A stretch of 64,000 nucleotides of DNA from Spirochaetales bacterium Spiro_05 (GTDB lineage Bacteria; Spirochaetota; Spirochaetia; Sphaerochaetales; Sphaerochaetaceae), in the NCBI GenBank assembly GCA_001603115.1, contig LVBG01000021.1, positions 16,207-80,206 of the forward strand. Direction: 5' to 3'. The notes below the pieces were generated by a model. The model ran no database searches and had not been told where the DNA came from. It worked only from the letters and a program-made list of their open reading frames with translations. The translations under genes and the position numbers were made by a program. Below, in pieces: positions 54,274 through 62,690 of this stretch. The stretch's first letter is position 1. Each line of letters starts with the position of its first letter.

Positions 54274-55563
54274 TTAGCCAACCCGTTCTATCTCCAGTCC
54301 GAGGGCTTGGAGCTTGCCGCAAAGGTCCTCATACCCCCGTTCAATCTGGTAGATATTTTCTATGGTGCTCCTACCCTGGGCACAGACAGCGGCAATGACG
54401 AGCGCCATGCCAGCTCGCACATCAGGGCTGCTTACCTGCGATCCAATCAACTGGCTCGGACCGTTCACCACAGCCCTGTGAGGATCGCAGAGAATAATGT
54501 CGGCACCCATTCGTATCAGCCAATCGACAAAATACATTCTCGATTCAAACATCTTCTCATGGATGAGAATGGAACCCTCCATCTGGGTTGCACAGACGGT
54601 GATGATGCTCAGGAGGTCTGCCGGAAAACCTGGCCAGGGAGCATCATCTATCTTTGCTGTATGCCCTCCCACTTCCTTGCAGAGGACTCTCCTCTGTTTG
54701 CGGGGGACCAGGATCGAGGAGGGACCATCCACCACAAACTGGATACCGATCCGCTCAAAGCCCAACCGGATCATCCTGAGGTGCTCATGCTCGACATCCT
54801 TGATGAGAACCTGCCCGCCACTTGCACCGGCAAGCCCAATAAAGGAACCTGCCTCCATATAATCACTGCCGATTCGGAAGGAGCATCCATGCAAACGATT
54901 TTTTCCCCTGACCAAGAGCCGGTTAGAACCTATGCCCTCGATGGAGGAACCCATACGCTGCAGCAGGTTGCACAAGTCTTGCACATGCGGCTCGCTCGCC
55001 GCATTGCTGATGATGCTCTCCCCCTGGGCAAGGCTTGCTGCCATCAGCACGTTCTCAGTGGCTGTCACCGAGGCCTCATCCAAGAAGATATCACCGCCTT
55101 TGAGCCGACGGTGATCCGCCTTGATGTGTATCTCTCCCTCATCGGAGATACTGCATGCTGAACCCAGGGAACTGAGTCCCAAAAAATGGGTATCCAGTCT
55201 CCGAAGGCCAATCACATCCCCCCCCGGAGGGGTGAGCCGCACTTCTTCATTGGTCGCCAAGAGCGGACCGAGCAGAAGAATGGAACCACGCACCGCCTCG
55301 ACAAGCGAACGCTTGAGAGAGCCGCTGCGGCTGCCGCTGGTGATGGTATAGGTGTGCGAATCTTCTTTGATAATGGTGGAACCAAGGCTCTTGAGAAGCT
55401 GGATCATGACCTGGACATCTTCGATATCAGGCACGTTCTCCAAGCGAACAGGCTCGTCGGTAAGCAAGGTCGCAGCAAGACAGGGAAGGGCACTGTTCTT
55501 GTTTCCTCCCACCCTCACTTCTCCACTAGCAGGTTTTCCTCCGAGAATCTGATACGACGCCAT
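54274..55563 (-). CDS. murA: UDP-N-acetylglucosamine 1-carboxyvinyltransferase, Asp-type
   Basis: 429 residues. MurA features: GGNKNSALP (Lys22), SLVEAVRGSILLLGPLL, and repeated inside-out barrel blocks such as GSDYMEAGSFIGLAG and DIEDVQVMI. It adds enolpyruvate to UDP-GlcNAc, the first committed step of peptidoglycan. The catalytic Cys of the loop PGGCAIG is Asp116 here (PGGDVIG), as in Borrelia, mycobacteria and chlamydiae. This form is naturally resistant to fosfomycin. The ATG at 55563 follows GGAGGG. Confidence 0.96.
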   Translation of the reverse strand: MASYQILGGKPASGEVRVGGNKNSALPCLAATLLTDEPVRLENVPDIEDVQVMIQLLKSLGSTIIKEDSHTYTITSGSRSGSLKRSLVEAVRGSILLLGPLLATNEEVRLTPPGGDVIGLRRLDTHFLGLSSLGSACSISDEGEIHIKADHRRLKGGDIFLDEASVTATENVLMAASLAQGESIISNAASEPHVQDLCNLLQRMGSSIEGIGSNRLLVRGKNRLHGCSFRIGSDYMEAGSFIGLAGASGGQVLIKDVEHEHLRMIRLGFERIGIQFVVDGPSSILVPRKQRRVLCKEVGGHTAKIDDAPWPGFPADLLSIITVCATQMEGSILIHEKMFESRMYFVDWLIRMGADIILCDPHRAVVNGPSQLIGSQVSSPDVRAGMALVIAAVCAQGRSTIENIYQIERGYEDLCGKLQALGLEIERVG

Positions 55564-55579
55564 GCTTCCCTCCAACCCC

Positions 55580-55608
55580 ATCCTACCCTCGCCCCTTCAC
55601 TTTCGCAA
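55580..55608 (-). promoter_or_regulatory. murA promoter
   Basis: TTGCGA (55603-55608), 17-bp spacer, TAGGAT (55580-55585) on the minus strand, followed by a short leader with GGAGGG. It is back to back with the divergent kinase promoter. Confidence 0.65.
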
Positions 55609-55616
55609 GGTCCTTG

Positions 55617-55646
55617 TTGAATTCTCCCCTCTGTCGATGGTAGAAT
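55617..55646 (+). promoter_or_regulatory. promoter of the PfkB-family kinase gene (leaderless type)
   Basis: TTGAAT (55617-55622), 18-bp spacer, TAGAAT (55641-55646), then 8 nt to the ATG at 55655. No ribosome binding site is present. Confidence 0.68.
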
Positions 55647-55654
55647 GTGACTAC

Positions 55655-56671
55655 ATGAAACAGCAGGAACACAGGGTCTATGGAATTGGAAATCCTCTCA
55701 TCGACATTATTGTCAGTGTCGAAGAGCAGGATATCACGGACCTGGGAATCCACAAGGGAACGATGGCACTCATCTCCAAGAACCGGATGGAGGAACTGCT
55801 GCTCTTAAGCAAGGAACGGCAAACCTCCTACTCTTGTGGAGGCAGCTGTCCCAACACCATCATTGCCCTCGCCTCCCTTGGTGTAGATGCCACCTTGGCA
55901 GGAAAAGTCGGAGACGATGAGAACGGTGTCATCTATCGGACAAGGCTCAAGGAACTTGGTGTTCATGATGAGCTTGTGGTCACCAAAGAGGAGATGACCG
56001 GCTCCACGGTAATTCTCATCACCCCTGACAGCGAACGCAGCATGAACACCTTTTTAGGTGCCAATCGTCTCTATGCCGAAGAGGATGTGGTGGAGCAAAC
56101 GGTAGCCCAAGCGGATTTCTTTCACTTCACCGGCTACATGTGGGATACCCAAAGTCAGCAATCTGCAATCATGAAAGCCTTGAGGATTGCCAAGAGCAAC
56201 CAAACTGTCGTCTCCTTCGATCTTGCAGACCCCTTTGCCGTCGGACGGTATCGAGAACCGTTCATCAAACTGATCGCCGAGTATTGTGACATCGTCTTTG
56301 CCAACCGTGAGGAAGCAAGAATTCTCTTTGACAACTACGACCCCTATGAGTGCTGTCGCTCAATGGGAAAGCTCTGCAGGACCGCCATCGTAAAGAATGG
56401 CAAGAAGGGCTCGTACATTAGCCATGAGGGAAAGGTCATATCCATTCCAGTGAAAGGACCTGTCATTCCCGTCGACACAACCGGAGCGGGCGATGTCTAT
56501 GCTGCAGGGTTTCTCTACGGCCAATATCACCATTACAGCATTGAGGAGTCGGGTATCATCGCATCAATTTTGGCCGGAGAGATAATCACCCAAAGGGGAG
56601 CCCAGTTCAGCAACGAGAGGGCTGTTCATCTTAAGCAGCTGCTCGACTCAGGAGCATGGAGAACGCTGTAG
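55655..56671 (+). CDS. PfkB-family sugar/nucleoside kinase (adenosine-kinase-like)
   Basis: 338 residues. PfkB blocks: GIGNPLIDIIVSV at the start, SCGGSCPNTIIALASLG, LAGKVGDDENG and the catalytic signature VDTTGAGDVYAAGFLYG with the base Asp. The pattern GNPLID and GGSxxNT resembles adenosine kinases and related ribokinase-type enzymes, but the substrate is not certain. The ATG at 55655 is used; longer in-frame forms would run into murA's promoter. Its 3' end overlaps the convergent MFS gene by 24 bp. Confidence 0.9.
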   Translation: MKQQEHRVYGIGNPLIDIIVSVEEQDITDLGIHKGTMALISKNRMEELLLLSKERQTSYSCGGSCPNTIIALASLGVDATLAGKVGDDENGVIYRTRLKELGVHDELVVTKEEMTGSTVILITPDSERSMNTFLGANRLYAEEDVVEQTVAQADFFHFTGYMWDTQSQQSAIMKALRIAKSNQTVVSFDLADPFAVGRYREPFIKLIAEYCDIVFANREEARILFDNYDPYECCRSMGKLCRTAIVKNGKKGSYISHEGKVISIPVKGPVIPVDTTGAGDVYAAGFLYGQYHHYSIEESGIIASILAGEIITQRGAQFSNERAVHLKQLLDSGAWRTL

Positions 56672-57847
56672 CAAAGACTTCGCCAGTGCAAAGATTCCAA
56701 GCAGGCCTAAGATAGCCACACTCTTCCAAAAAAGACCCACACCCCTAACCAAGAACACCAGGGTGGCTAAAAGATTGGCCAAGAGTCCCCCACTTTGCAG
56801 AAAGAATGAACTGAGGCTGGAAAGGGAAGATCGTACTGAGTCATCTGCTTCCTCGTTGAGCAGAGATACCCCAACCACACTCATGACCCCCAAAATCAGG
56901 TAGATTGCTACATACCAAGCAAGAAAGAAGCCTATGCGTGCAGAGAATGAGAGCAAAGCCAGCATGCAAAAGACTGCTATGAAAGCAAGAAGATAGATGC
57001 GTCGCGGATCCATTCGGTGCATCAGGGACTTTCCTGCAAAAGAACCAAGAATGCTGACAGCGAAGATGGAAGCTGCAATCAGACCGAGAATCCACAATTG
57101 GGAATCGGAGTCAAAGAGATTCCTCAAAAAGGGCTGCCAGTAACTTTCAAGGCTGGCAAGCAACAGCCCTTGCAGGAGAACGCTCACGGTATAGGCAACA
57201 AGGAAAGGGTGGGATCGCAACGTCTTGAACAGGAGCGCAGTCTGCCCGATAGGCTTGGCATCCTGATGCATACGCTTCTTGGGCTCTTTCACCAAGAAAG
57301 GCAGGAGCATGAGCGTAAGAAGAAGCAAACCCAACCTGGCTCCTACTACATAGGATGTCAAACCAGGACCTGAAGGCCCCAAACTGAGCAAGAACCCTCC
57401 AACAAGAGAGCCTATGCTCAAACAAAGCGAAGAGCTGACCTCCATTGCAAAAACCAAGTCACCCAGTTTCTTGCCTATATCACGGCCTGCTTCAAGAAAG
57501 AGTGCATCGAGGCTTCCACTCCCAAAGGCCCTTCCCATTCCGCTGAAGGCAAATCCGATGCAGAGAAGAGGAAAGGAAGAAGAAAAGAGAAATGCTGTCC
57601 CGACTGAAGAAAAGAAAAGTCCGAGGGCGAAACAACGCTTTCTGCCCTGCGTATCAGCAAACATACCGCTGGGGATTTCCAAAAGCATGACAATCACCGA
57701 ATAGATGACCATTGCCAAGCTCAGATGCGCCAGGCTGTACTGCTTGCTCACTACGATGAGACTCATGGCAGGAATGCTCAGCCCCAAGGCAAAGAAGGAG
57801 AGGCCGAGCAGAAGGAGATAGGAAGAGGGGTGGAACTTCTCAGACAT
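56648..57847 (-). CDS. MFS transporter
   Basis: 399 residues with 12 hydrophobic segments. The loop 2-3 motif is EIPSGMFADTQGRKRCF. Related proteins are exporters of drugs or metabolites; no substrate can be inferred. The ATG at 57847 overlaps the end of the ArsR-type regulator gene by 8 bp, so the regulator probably controls this transporter. Confidence 0.88.
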   Translation of the reverse strand: MSEKFHPSSYLLLLGLSFFALGLSIPAMSLIVVSKQYSLAHLSLAMVIYSVIVMLLEIPSGMFADTQGRKRCFALGLFFSSVGTAFLFSSSFPLLCIGFAFSGMGRAFGSGSLDALFLEAGRDIGKKLGDLVFAMEVSSSLCLSIGSLVGGFLLSLGPSGPGLTSYVVGARLGLLLLTLMLLPFLVKEPKKRMHQDAKPIGQTALLFKTLRSHPFLVAYTVSVLLQGLLLASLESYWQPFLRNLFDSDSQLWILGLIAASIFAVSILGSFAGKSLMHRMDPRRIYLLAFIAVFCMLALLSFSARIGFFLAWYVAIYLILGVMSVVGVSLLNEEADDSVRSSLSSLSSFFLQSGGLLANLLATLVFLVRGVGLFWKSVAILGLLGIFALAKSLLQRSPCS

Positions 57848-58361
57848 GATAGGCTACCAACGAGTAGGCGTAGGCCTTTTTCCCTTCACCATGTTTCTCA
57901 TGTTTTGCCAAGAATGTCCGGATGAGCCGATAGACTTGGTCGGCCTCCTTTTCGCTCAGATGCACCACACCCGAAAGCTGGTCGGCCATGAAGTGACCTG
58001 ACTCATCCGTATGGGTCCTTGGTTTTGCATAAAGGTCATCACGGATCTGCTTGTCAATGAAGTCGGAGACAAGCTTTTGCTTCTCAGCACCCAAGGAAGC
58101 AAAACTGACGGTCACCAGCGTCTTTCGGAAAAAGGTAGCCGTAATGCCATGGATCAGTTCGGTATGATCGACTTCCACCAAGCCCAACTCCTGCAGACGA
58201 AGCAGATGGTGCTTTGCACTCGAAGGCTGCATGGCAAGTGCATCACTGATCTGCTTGGCAGTCATGCTGGCATTCACCGAGAGCACGTGCAGTATTTGCT
58301 GACGTTTGGGATGCATGAAAATCTGGAGGTCCTTATCTGTTTTCAAAAGAAGTGTCTTCAT
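57840..58361 (-). CDS. ArsR-type winged-helix regulator
   Basis: 173 residues. The N-terminal half (about 15-90) is a winged helix: MHPKRQQILHVLSVN, MTAKQISDALAMQPSSAKHHLLRLQELGLVEV. The C-terminal ~80 residues are an unassigned ligand or dimer domain; no ArsR metal-binding Cys are seen, so the signal is probably organic. It precedes the MFS gene with overlap. The ATG at 58361 lies 7 nt from the -10, and an inverted repeat sits between -10 and -35. Confidence 0.88.
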   Translation of the reverse strand: MKTLLLKTDKDLQIFMHPKRQQILHVLSVNASMTAKQISDALAMQPSSAKHHLLRLQELGLVEVDHTELIHGITATFFRKTLVTVSFASLGAEKQKLVSDFIDKQIRDDLYAKPRTHTDESGHFMADQLSGVVHLSEKEADQVYRLIRTFLAKHEKHGEGKKAYAYSLVAYHV

Positions 58362-58397
58362 AACATTTTATATATCATAACATTTATTGTTATGTAA
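58359..58397 (-). promoter_or_regulatory. arsR-mfs promoter and operator (leaderless type)
   Basis: TTACAT (58392-58397), 17-bp spacer and TATATA (58369-58374), then 7 nt to the ATG. CATAACA (58376-58382) and TGTTATG (58388-58394) form a perfect 7-bp inverted repeat in the spacer. A third CATAACA half-site (58359-58365) covers the start codon. This is the layout expected for autorepression. Confidence 0.7.
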
Positions 58398-58414
58398 AGA
58401 GATCCCCCTTACCC

Positions 58415-58443
58415 TTGTACATTTTTCCTGTCCTTGGTATCAT
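58415..58443 (+). promoter_or_regulatory. metK promoter
   Basis: TTGTAC (58415-58420), 17-bp spacer, TATCAT (58438-58443). The predicted start site near 58450 coincides with the 5' end of the riboswitch. Confidence 0.75.
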
Positions 58444-58450
58444 CCTTCCA

Positions 58451-58515
58451 ATGACGTCGATTTGATAGCCTCCCGGCTTGCGGGCGTCACTAAAGAAACT
58501 TGCTAAAAGGGGAGC
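58451..58515 (+). promoter_or_regulatory. SAM-II-class riboswitch of metK
   Basis: P1 is TGACG (58452-58456) with CGTCA (58485-58489). The P1 loop holds GATTTG and CCGGCTTGC, and the 3' part holds CTAAAGAA and GCTAAAAGG, all as in the SAM-II (metA) consensus. The pseudoknot P2 is CTCCC (58470-58474) with GGGAG (58510-58514); in the Agrobacterium example, as I recall it, the same positions pair as CGACC/GGUCG, so the pairing is kept while the bases change. SAM-II binds S-adenosylmethionine in an H-type pseudoknot. SAM binding should lower translation of metK. SAM-II is best known from Proteobacteria. Confidence 0.88.
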
Positions 58516-58539
58516 GCAGCAATTCATTGAGTTGAGTTC

Positions 58540-58564
58540 CTCCTTCCGCAGTTCATAAGGAAGG
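58540..58564 (+). promoter_or_regulatory. metK expression platform: Shine-Dalgarno-sequestering hairpin
   Basis: CCTTCC (58542-58547) can pair with GGAAGG (58559-58564), which is the metK ribosome binding site. Alternatively CTCCTT (58540-58545) can pair with GGGGAG (58509-58514) of the riboswitch P2, which would free the site. This gives a SAM-off translational switch. Confidence 0.65.
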
Positions 58565-58568
58565 GTAT

Positions 58569-59714
58569 ATGCTGACACACGGTTCACACATTTTTACCTC
58601 AGAATCAGTAAGCGAAGGACATCCGGATAAGGTCTGCGACCAGATCTCTGATGCTGTTCTTGACGCTTGTCTCGCCCAAGATCCTCACAGCCGCGTTGCC
58701 TGTGAGGTGTTTGCCACCACCGATATGGTCGTGGTTGGGGGAGAGATTACGACCAACGCATCGCTCGATATTGAGCAGATTGTCCGTTCCACCGTACAGG
58801 ATATCGGATACACGGAAGAGGGATGCGGATTCGATTATCGTACGCTGAAGGTCATCAATCTCACCAAAACACAAAGTGCTGACATCTCTCTCGGGGTTAC
58901 CGCCGATACCTCCCTCTATGGTGAGCAAGGCGCCGGAGACCAGGGCATGATGTTCGGATTCGCCTGCGATGAAACCAAGGAGCTGATGCCAGCTCCGGTA
59001 ACCTGGGCCCACCAGCTGCTCATGCGTGCAAGCCAGTTGAGAAAGGAAGGCAAGGCCTCCTTCCTCCGCCCAGATTCCAAGAGCCAGGTCTCCTTGCTCT
59101 ATCAGGATGGCAAGCCGGTACACATCGACTCGGTGGTCATCAGTCACCAGCATACCGATGAGGCGGACCGCGAACACTTGGTGGACTACCTGAAGAAAGA
59201 GGTCATCCGGCCAACCCTTTCGCCAACCGGTCTGCTTGATGAGAAGACGAAAATCTATATCAATCCAACGGGTAGATTTGTCATCGGAGGTCCTGCCGGT
59301 GACACCGGTCTGACCGGGAGAAAGATCATCGTTGACACCTACGGCGGCATGGGCCGCCATGGAGGCGGTGCATTCAGCGGAAAAGACCCCTCAAAGGTAG
59401 ACCGCAGTGCTGCCTACATGGCCCGTTTTGTGGCAAAAAACCTGGTAGCAAACAACTACTGCACCATCTGTGAGGTCCAGCTTTCCTATGCCATCGGAGT
59501 CCCGTACCCGATTTCCATCTATGTCGATACCTTCGGCACGGGAAAGCTGGATGATTCCAAGTTGGAAGACCTGGTCAGAGAGAAGTTCAACCTCTCTCCT
59601 GCCGGCATCATCAGAAGCCTCGGTCTGCTGAAACCCATCTACCGCCAGACTGTCAACTATGGTCACTTTGGAAAAGCCGGACTGCCTTGGGAGGAGATCA
59701 TCTCCTTAGCATAA
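58569..59714 (+). CDS. metK: S-adenosylmethionine synthetase
   Basis: 381 residues. Signatures: [43 protein letters not shown] (ATP/methionine loop), [21 protein letters not shown] and [19 protein letters not shown]. It makes SAM from methionine and ATP. The ATG at 58569 follows GGAAGGG. Expression is predicted to be controlled by the SAM-II riboswitch upstream. The 3' end overlaps nrdG on the other strand by 17 bp. Confidence 0.98.
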   Translation: MLTHGSHIFTSESVSEGHPDKVCDQISDAVLDACLAQDPHSRVACEVFATTDMVVVGGEITTNASLDIEQIVRSTVQDIGYTEEGCGFDYRTLKVINLTKTQSADISLGVTADTSLYGEQGAGDQGMMFGFACDETKELMPAPVTWAHQLLMRASQLRKEGKASFLRPDSKSQVSLLYQDGKPVHIDSVVISHQHTDEADREHLVDYLKKEVIRPTLSPTGLLDEKTKIYINPTGRFVIGGPAGDTGLTGRKIIVDTYGGMGRHGGGAFSGKDPSKVDRSAAYMARFVAKNLVANNYCTICEVQLSYAIGVPYPISIYVDTFGTGKLDDSKLEDLVREKFNLSPAGIIRSLGLLKPIYRQTVNYGHFGKAGLPWEEIISLA

Positions 59715-60399
59715 GGGCAGGGTGCATCGAACGCAGGATTCCCTCTTCCTCCTCCCCCAGCACAGTGGGGGGAAGGTGGATGCGTCCGACATCCCCTTCC
59801 CTGTAGTTTGGCGGTACCCGGTACGTGTTGATCGTCCAGCTTGCTGTTTGCACAAGATCTGTGGCGATCTGCCTGAGATCGACAAACGTGAGTGTGGGGG
59901 CGAGCGTCGTCCGCACTTCCAGGTGAAACTCCTTTCTTGCTTCCTTCCAAGAAGCAAGAAGTGCGAGACTTTCCTGTACGCTCTTCGGATCAGCACCCTC
60001 TCCCCCGATCTCACGATAGCGCTCCCACGGAGCCTTCACATCAAGGGCTACGTAATCAAGGCCACCTTCCTCCAGCAGGAATGAAAGCATCTTGGGCCTG
60101 CTCCCATTGGTATCCAGCTTGACCAAATATCCCAAACTCTTGGCCTGCCTGACAAGCAGGCCAAGATCCTGATTGAGGGTTGGTTCTCCCCCGCTGATTA
60201 CCATCGCTTGGAGAAATCCTTGTCTGCCTCTCAGCAAGTCCACCACTTCCTGATAGCCCAAAGTGCCATTTTTCTTCTCAATAAGGCTACGATTATGACA
60301 ATAGAAGCAATCATAGTTGCACCCTTGGAAGAATACGACACAACTCAGTTTCCCCGGATAGTCCAAGAAGGAGTTAGATTCGATGGCACTGATCTTCAC
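59698..60399 (-). CDS. nrdG: anaerobic ribonucleotide reductase activating enzyme
   Basis: 233 residues. A radical SAM enzyme with the cluster motif [13 protein letters not shown] and FSGGEP-like [11 protein letters not shown]. It cleaves SAM to create the glycyl radical on NrdD. The GTG start at 60399 follows AGGTGG and overlaps the nrdD stop as GTGA, so it is coupled to nrdD. At 233 residues it is of the longer NrdG type found in anaerobes with an N-terminal extension. Confidence 0.94.
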   Translation of the reverse strand: MKISAIESNSFLDYPGKLSCVVFFQGCNYDCFYCHNRSLIEKKNGTLGYQEVVDLLRGRQGFLQAMVISGGEPTLNQDLGLLVRQAKSLGYLVKLDTNGSRPKMLSFLLEEGGLDYVALDVKAPWERYREIGGEGADPKSVQESLALLASWKEARKEFHLEVRTTLAPTLTFVDLRQIATDLVQTASWTINTYRVPPNYREGDVGRIHLPPTVLGEEEEGILRSMHPALMLRR

Positions 60400-62471
60400 G
60401 ATACGTCCACCTGATAGTATACGCGTTGCCGGTGTTCCTCCCGCTTTCCCGGATGGAAATCCTGCTTCGGTCTCAGATACCCTACCACCCTTGTCCATAC
60501 CTCGGTCTTCTGACCGCACACCGGACAGCACTCCACCTCGCCGGCGAGATATCCATGGTCCTTGCACGTGGAGAATGTCGGGGTAAGGGAGAGGTAGGGC
60601 AGTTTGTACCGTGTGAACGATGTCCTGATCAGATGTTTTGCTGTCTCCACTTCCTCGATGCGCTCGGCAAGATAGAGATGCAGTACTGTTCCCCCGGTAT
60701 ACTGGCACTGCAGCTCATCCTGCTTTTCCAGGGTTTCAAACAGATCGGTGGTATACCCAACAGGAAGCTGTGAGGAGTTGGTGTAGTAGCTATCCCTCTC
60801 CCCTGCGGTGATGATCTGGGGATAGGCTTTCTTGTCCAGATGTGCCAGACGATAGCTTGCACCTTCTGCCGGGGTTGCCTCAAGATTGTAGAAATTCCCT
60901 GTCTCATCCTGATAGCCCTGGATGAGATCACGCATCTGCTTGAGTGTCCGCATGGCAAACTCCTGCCCCTTTTGGGTAGTAAGGGAACCTTCCTCACCAA
61001 AAAGATTAAGACACGCTTCCTCCATGCCCACCAGACCGATGGTACTGAAGTGGTTTGCCCAGTACGAGCCAAGCCTCTGTTTCACCGGTGTAAGGGAATT
61101 TTGGCTGAACGGATACATTCCCCGCTCTGTTTCCCCCTCAATGGTCTTCCGCTTGATCTCAAGGCTTTGTTTGGCAAGCTCACAAAGTTCTGACAATCCA
61201 TTGGCAAAAGTCTGTTCATCCTTGCTCTCATACGCCAGGCGCGGAAGATTGAGCGTCACCACTCCGATGGAACCGGTCAACGGGTTTGAGCCGAACAGCC
61301 CACCTCCCCGCTTGCGCAATTGGGAAGTGTCCAGGCGAAGCCTACAACACATGGAGAGGGCATCCTCGGGATCAAGATCACTGTTCACATAGTTCGAGAA
61401 ATAGGGAATCCCATACTTGGCTGTCATTGCAAAGATGGCATCCACCACCTCGCTATCCCACGGAAAGTCCTTCGTCACCTTGTAGGTGGGAATCGGGAAG
61501 GTAAAGACACGTGAGGAGGCATCCCCCTCTTCCATGACTTCACAGAAGGCAAGATTGATGAGGTCCATCTCCTTTTGGAACTCCCCATAGGTCTGAGCCT
61601 GCAATTCACCTCCGCAAAGTACCGGTTCATCCTTCAGCGAAGGGGGGACGGTGATATCGAAGGTCAGGTTGGAGAAGGGACACTGAAACCCTACCCGAGT
61701 GGGCACATTGAGATTGAAGATGAACTCCTGCAGTGCCTGCTTCACTTCCCTGAAGGAGAGATGGTCGTAGCGGACAAAAGGTGCTGCATACGTATCGAAG
61801 GAAGACCATGCCTGTGCTCCGGCACACTCACCCTGGAAGGTGAAGGTGGCATTGACCACCTGCCCGAGAAATGCGCGCAGATGCTTTGCCGGCTTGCTGC
61901 TCACCTTTCCTTCCACCCCACCGAAACCTTGCAGCAGCAGCTGCTTGAGATCCCAGCCACAGCAATAGGGACCAAAGAACCCGAGGTCGTGCAGATGCAG
62001 GCGTCCTCTCTGGTGGGCTTCCTTGATTGCAGGGGGATAGATGTTATTGAGCCAATACTGTTCGGTGAAGCGCTCCCGGATGAAGTTGTTCATGCCGTTT
62101 ACCGAACGACGGGTATTTGCATTCTCCTTCGTCCTCCAGGTGGTATCCTCGAGATAGGAGTTGAAGAGCTCGTTGGTTGCCCTGATCAGAGCTTTCCCCT
62201 CTCGGATCCTCTCACGATCTTTGCGATACAGAATGTACGCCTTTGCCGTTGCCTTGGCAGAGCTTTCCATCAGAGCCTGTTCCACGGTGTCCTGGATTTG
62301 TTCTACGCTGAGGCGTTCAAAGTCATCAAGACGTGAAAGTACGGTGCATGCGATCTGAGGTGCATTCACCTGTTCGTGTGCAGCTTCAGCTGCCTTGTTG
62401 ATTGCATTGATGATTTTCTGAACCTCGCAGAGAACCACCTGCCCGTCCCGTTTGACCACTTGCTGTTGCAT
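60396..62471 (-). CDS. nrdD: anaerobic (class III) ribonucleoside-triphosphate reductase
   Basis: 691 residues. An N-terminal ATP-cone (1-95, VVKRDGQVVLCEVQKIINAI) regulates activity. The barrel has CCGWDLKQLLLQGFGG, FQCPFSNLTFDITVP and NLPRLAYES. Near the C-terminus, a zinc pair CPVCG precedes the glycyl-radical motif RVVGYLRP. It reduces ribonucleotides only without oxygen and needs NrdG. The ATG at 62471 follows GGGAGGAA. An in-frame start at 62618 would lie inside the riboswitch. Control is by cobalamin riboswitch and probably NrdR. Confidence 0.96.
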   Translation of the reverse strand: MQQQVVKRDGQVVLCEVQKIINAINKAAEAAHEQVNAPQIACTVLSRLDDFERLSVEQIQDTVEQALMESSAKATAKAYILYRKDRERIREGKALIRATNELFNSYLEDTTWRTKENANTRRSVNGMNNFIRERFTEQYWLNNIYPPAIKEAHQRGRLHLHDLGFFGPYCCGWDLKQLLLQGFGGVEGKVSSKPAKHLRAFLGQVVNATFTFQGECAGAQAWSSFDTYAAPFVRYDHLSFREVKQALQEFIFNLNVPTRVGFQCPFSNLTFDITVPPSLKDEPVLCGGELQAQTYGEFQKEMDLINLAFCEVMEEGDASSRVFTFPIPTYKVTKDFPWDSEVVDAIFAMTAKYGIPYFSNYVNSDLDPEDALSMCCRLRLDTSQLRKRGGGLFGSNPLTGSIGVVTLNLPRLAYESKDEQTFANGLSELCELAKQSLEIKRKTIEGETERGMYPFSQNSLTPVKQRLGSYWANHFSTIGLVGMEEACLNLFGEEGSLTTQKGQEFAMRTLKQMRDLIQGYQDETGNFYNLEATPAEGASYRLAHLDKKAYPQIITAGERDSYYTNSSQLPVGYTTDLFETLEKQDELQCQYTGGTVLHLYLAERIEEVETAKHLIRTSFTRYKLPYLSLTPTFSTCKDHGYLAGEVECCPVCGQKTEVWTRVVGYLRPKQDFHPGKREEHRQRVYYQVDVS

Positions 62472-62544
62472 TGGGTTCCTCCCCTGGGAGAATGGGCAGA
62501 GGCAGACTCGTTGAGTCCACGCCCCTGTCATGCTCCGTGACGGC
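62472..62544 (-). promoter_or_regulatory. nrdD expression platform downstream of the cobalamin riboswitch
   Basis: GACTC/GAGTC forms a small hairpin after the aptamer. CTCC just before the Shine-Dalgarno GGGAGGAA can pair with GGAG and hide it. No T run follows, so control of translation initiation is more likely than termination. Confidence 0.5.
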
Positions 62545-62690
62545 GTGTCTGTATAGGCAAGGTCTTCTGGCTCAGGTTCATCATCATCAGCGCCTTCCCG
62601 GATCACTCCAGTGGACAATGCCGATGACTCCCCTTTACAGCGGCGGGACCGCGGAGGAATTTCACCTCACTTCCCTTTTCCTATACACAC
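62545..62690 (-). promoter_or_regulatory. cobalamin riboswitch of nrdDG
   Basis: Read on the minus strand, the region has the adenosylcobalamin aptamer landmarks in order: P1 (GTGTGTATAGG with CCTATACAGACAC), GGGAAGTGAGGTGAAATTCC, the GCGGTCCCGCCGCTGTAA block, a GTCCACTGG block, GGGAAGGCGC, and the B12 box GAGCCAGAAGACCTTGCC. Bound B12 should turn off nrdDG, the B12-independent reductase, while NrdJ takes over. Confidence 0.95.

Noticed and set aside
59698..59714. Frameshift suspected from overlap of metK and nrdG ends
   Set aside because: Both proteins have normal C-termini; the 17-bp convergent overlap is like several others in this compact region (9509-9518, 27403-27406, 56648-56671).
62472..62618. 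N-terminal extension of nrdD
   Set aside because: It lies in the expression platform and inside the cobalamin riboswitch; the ATG at 62471 has a strong ribosome binding site and starts the ATP-cone.
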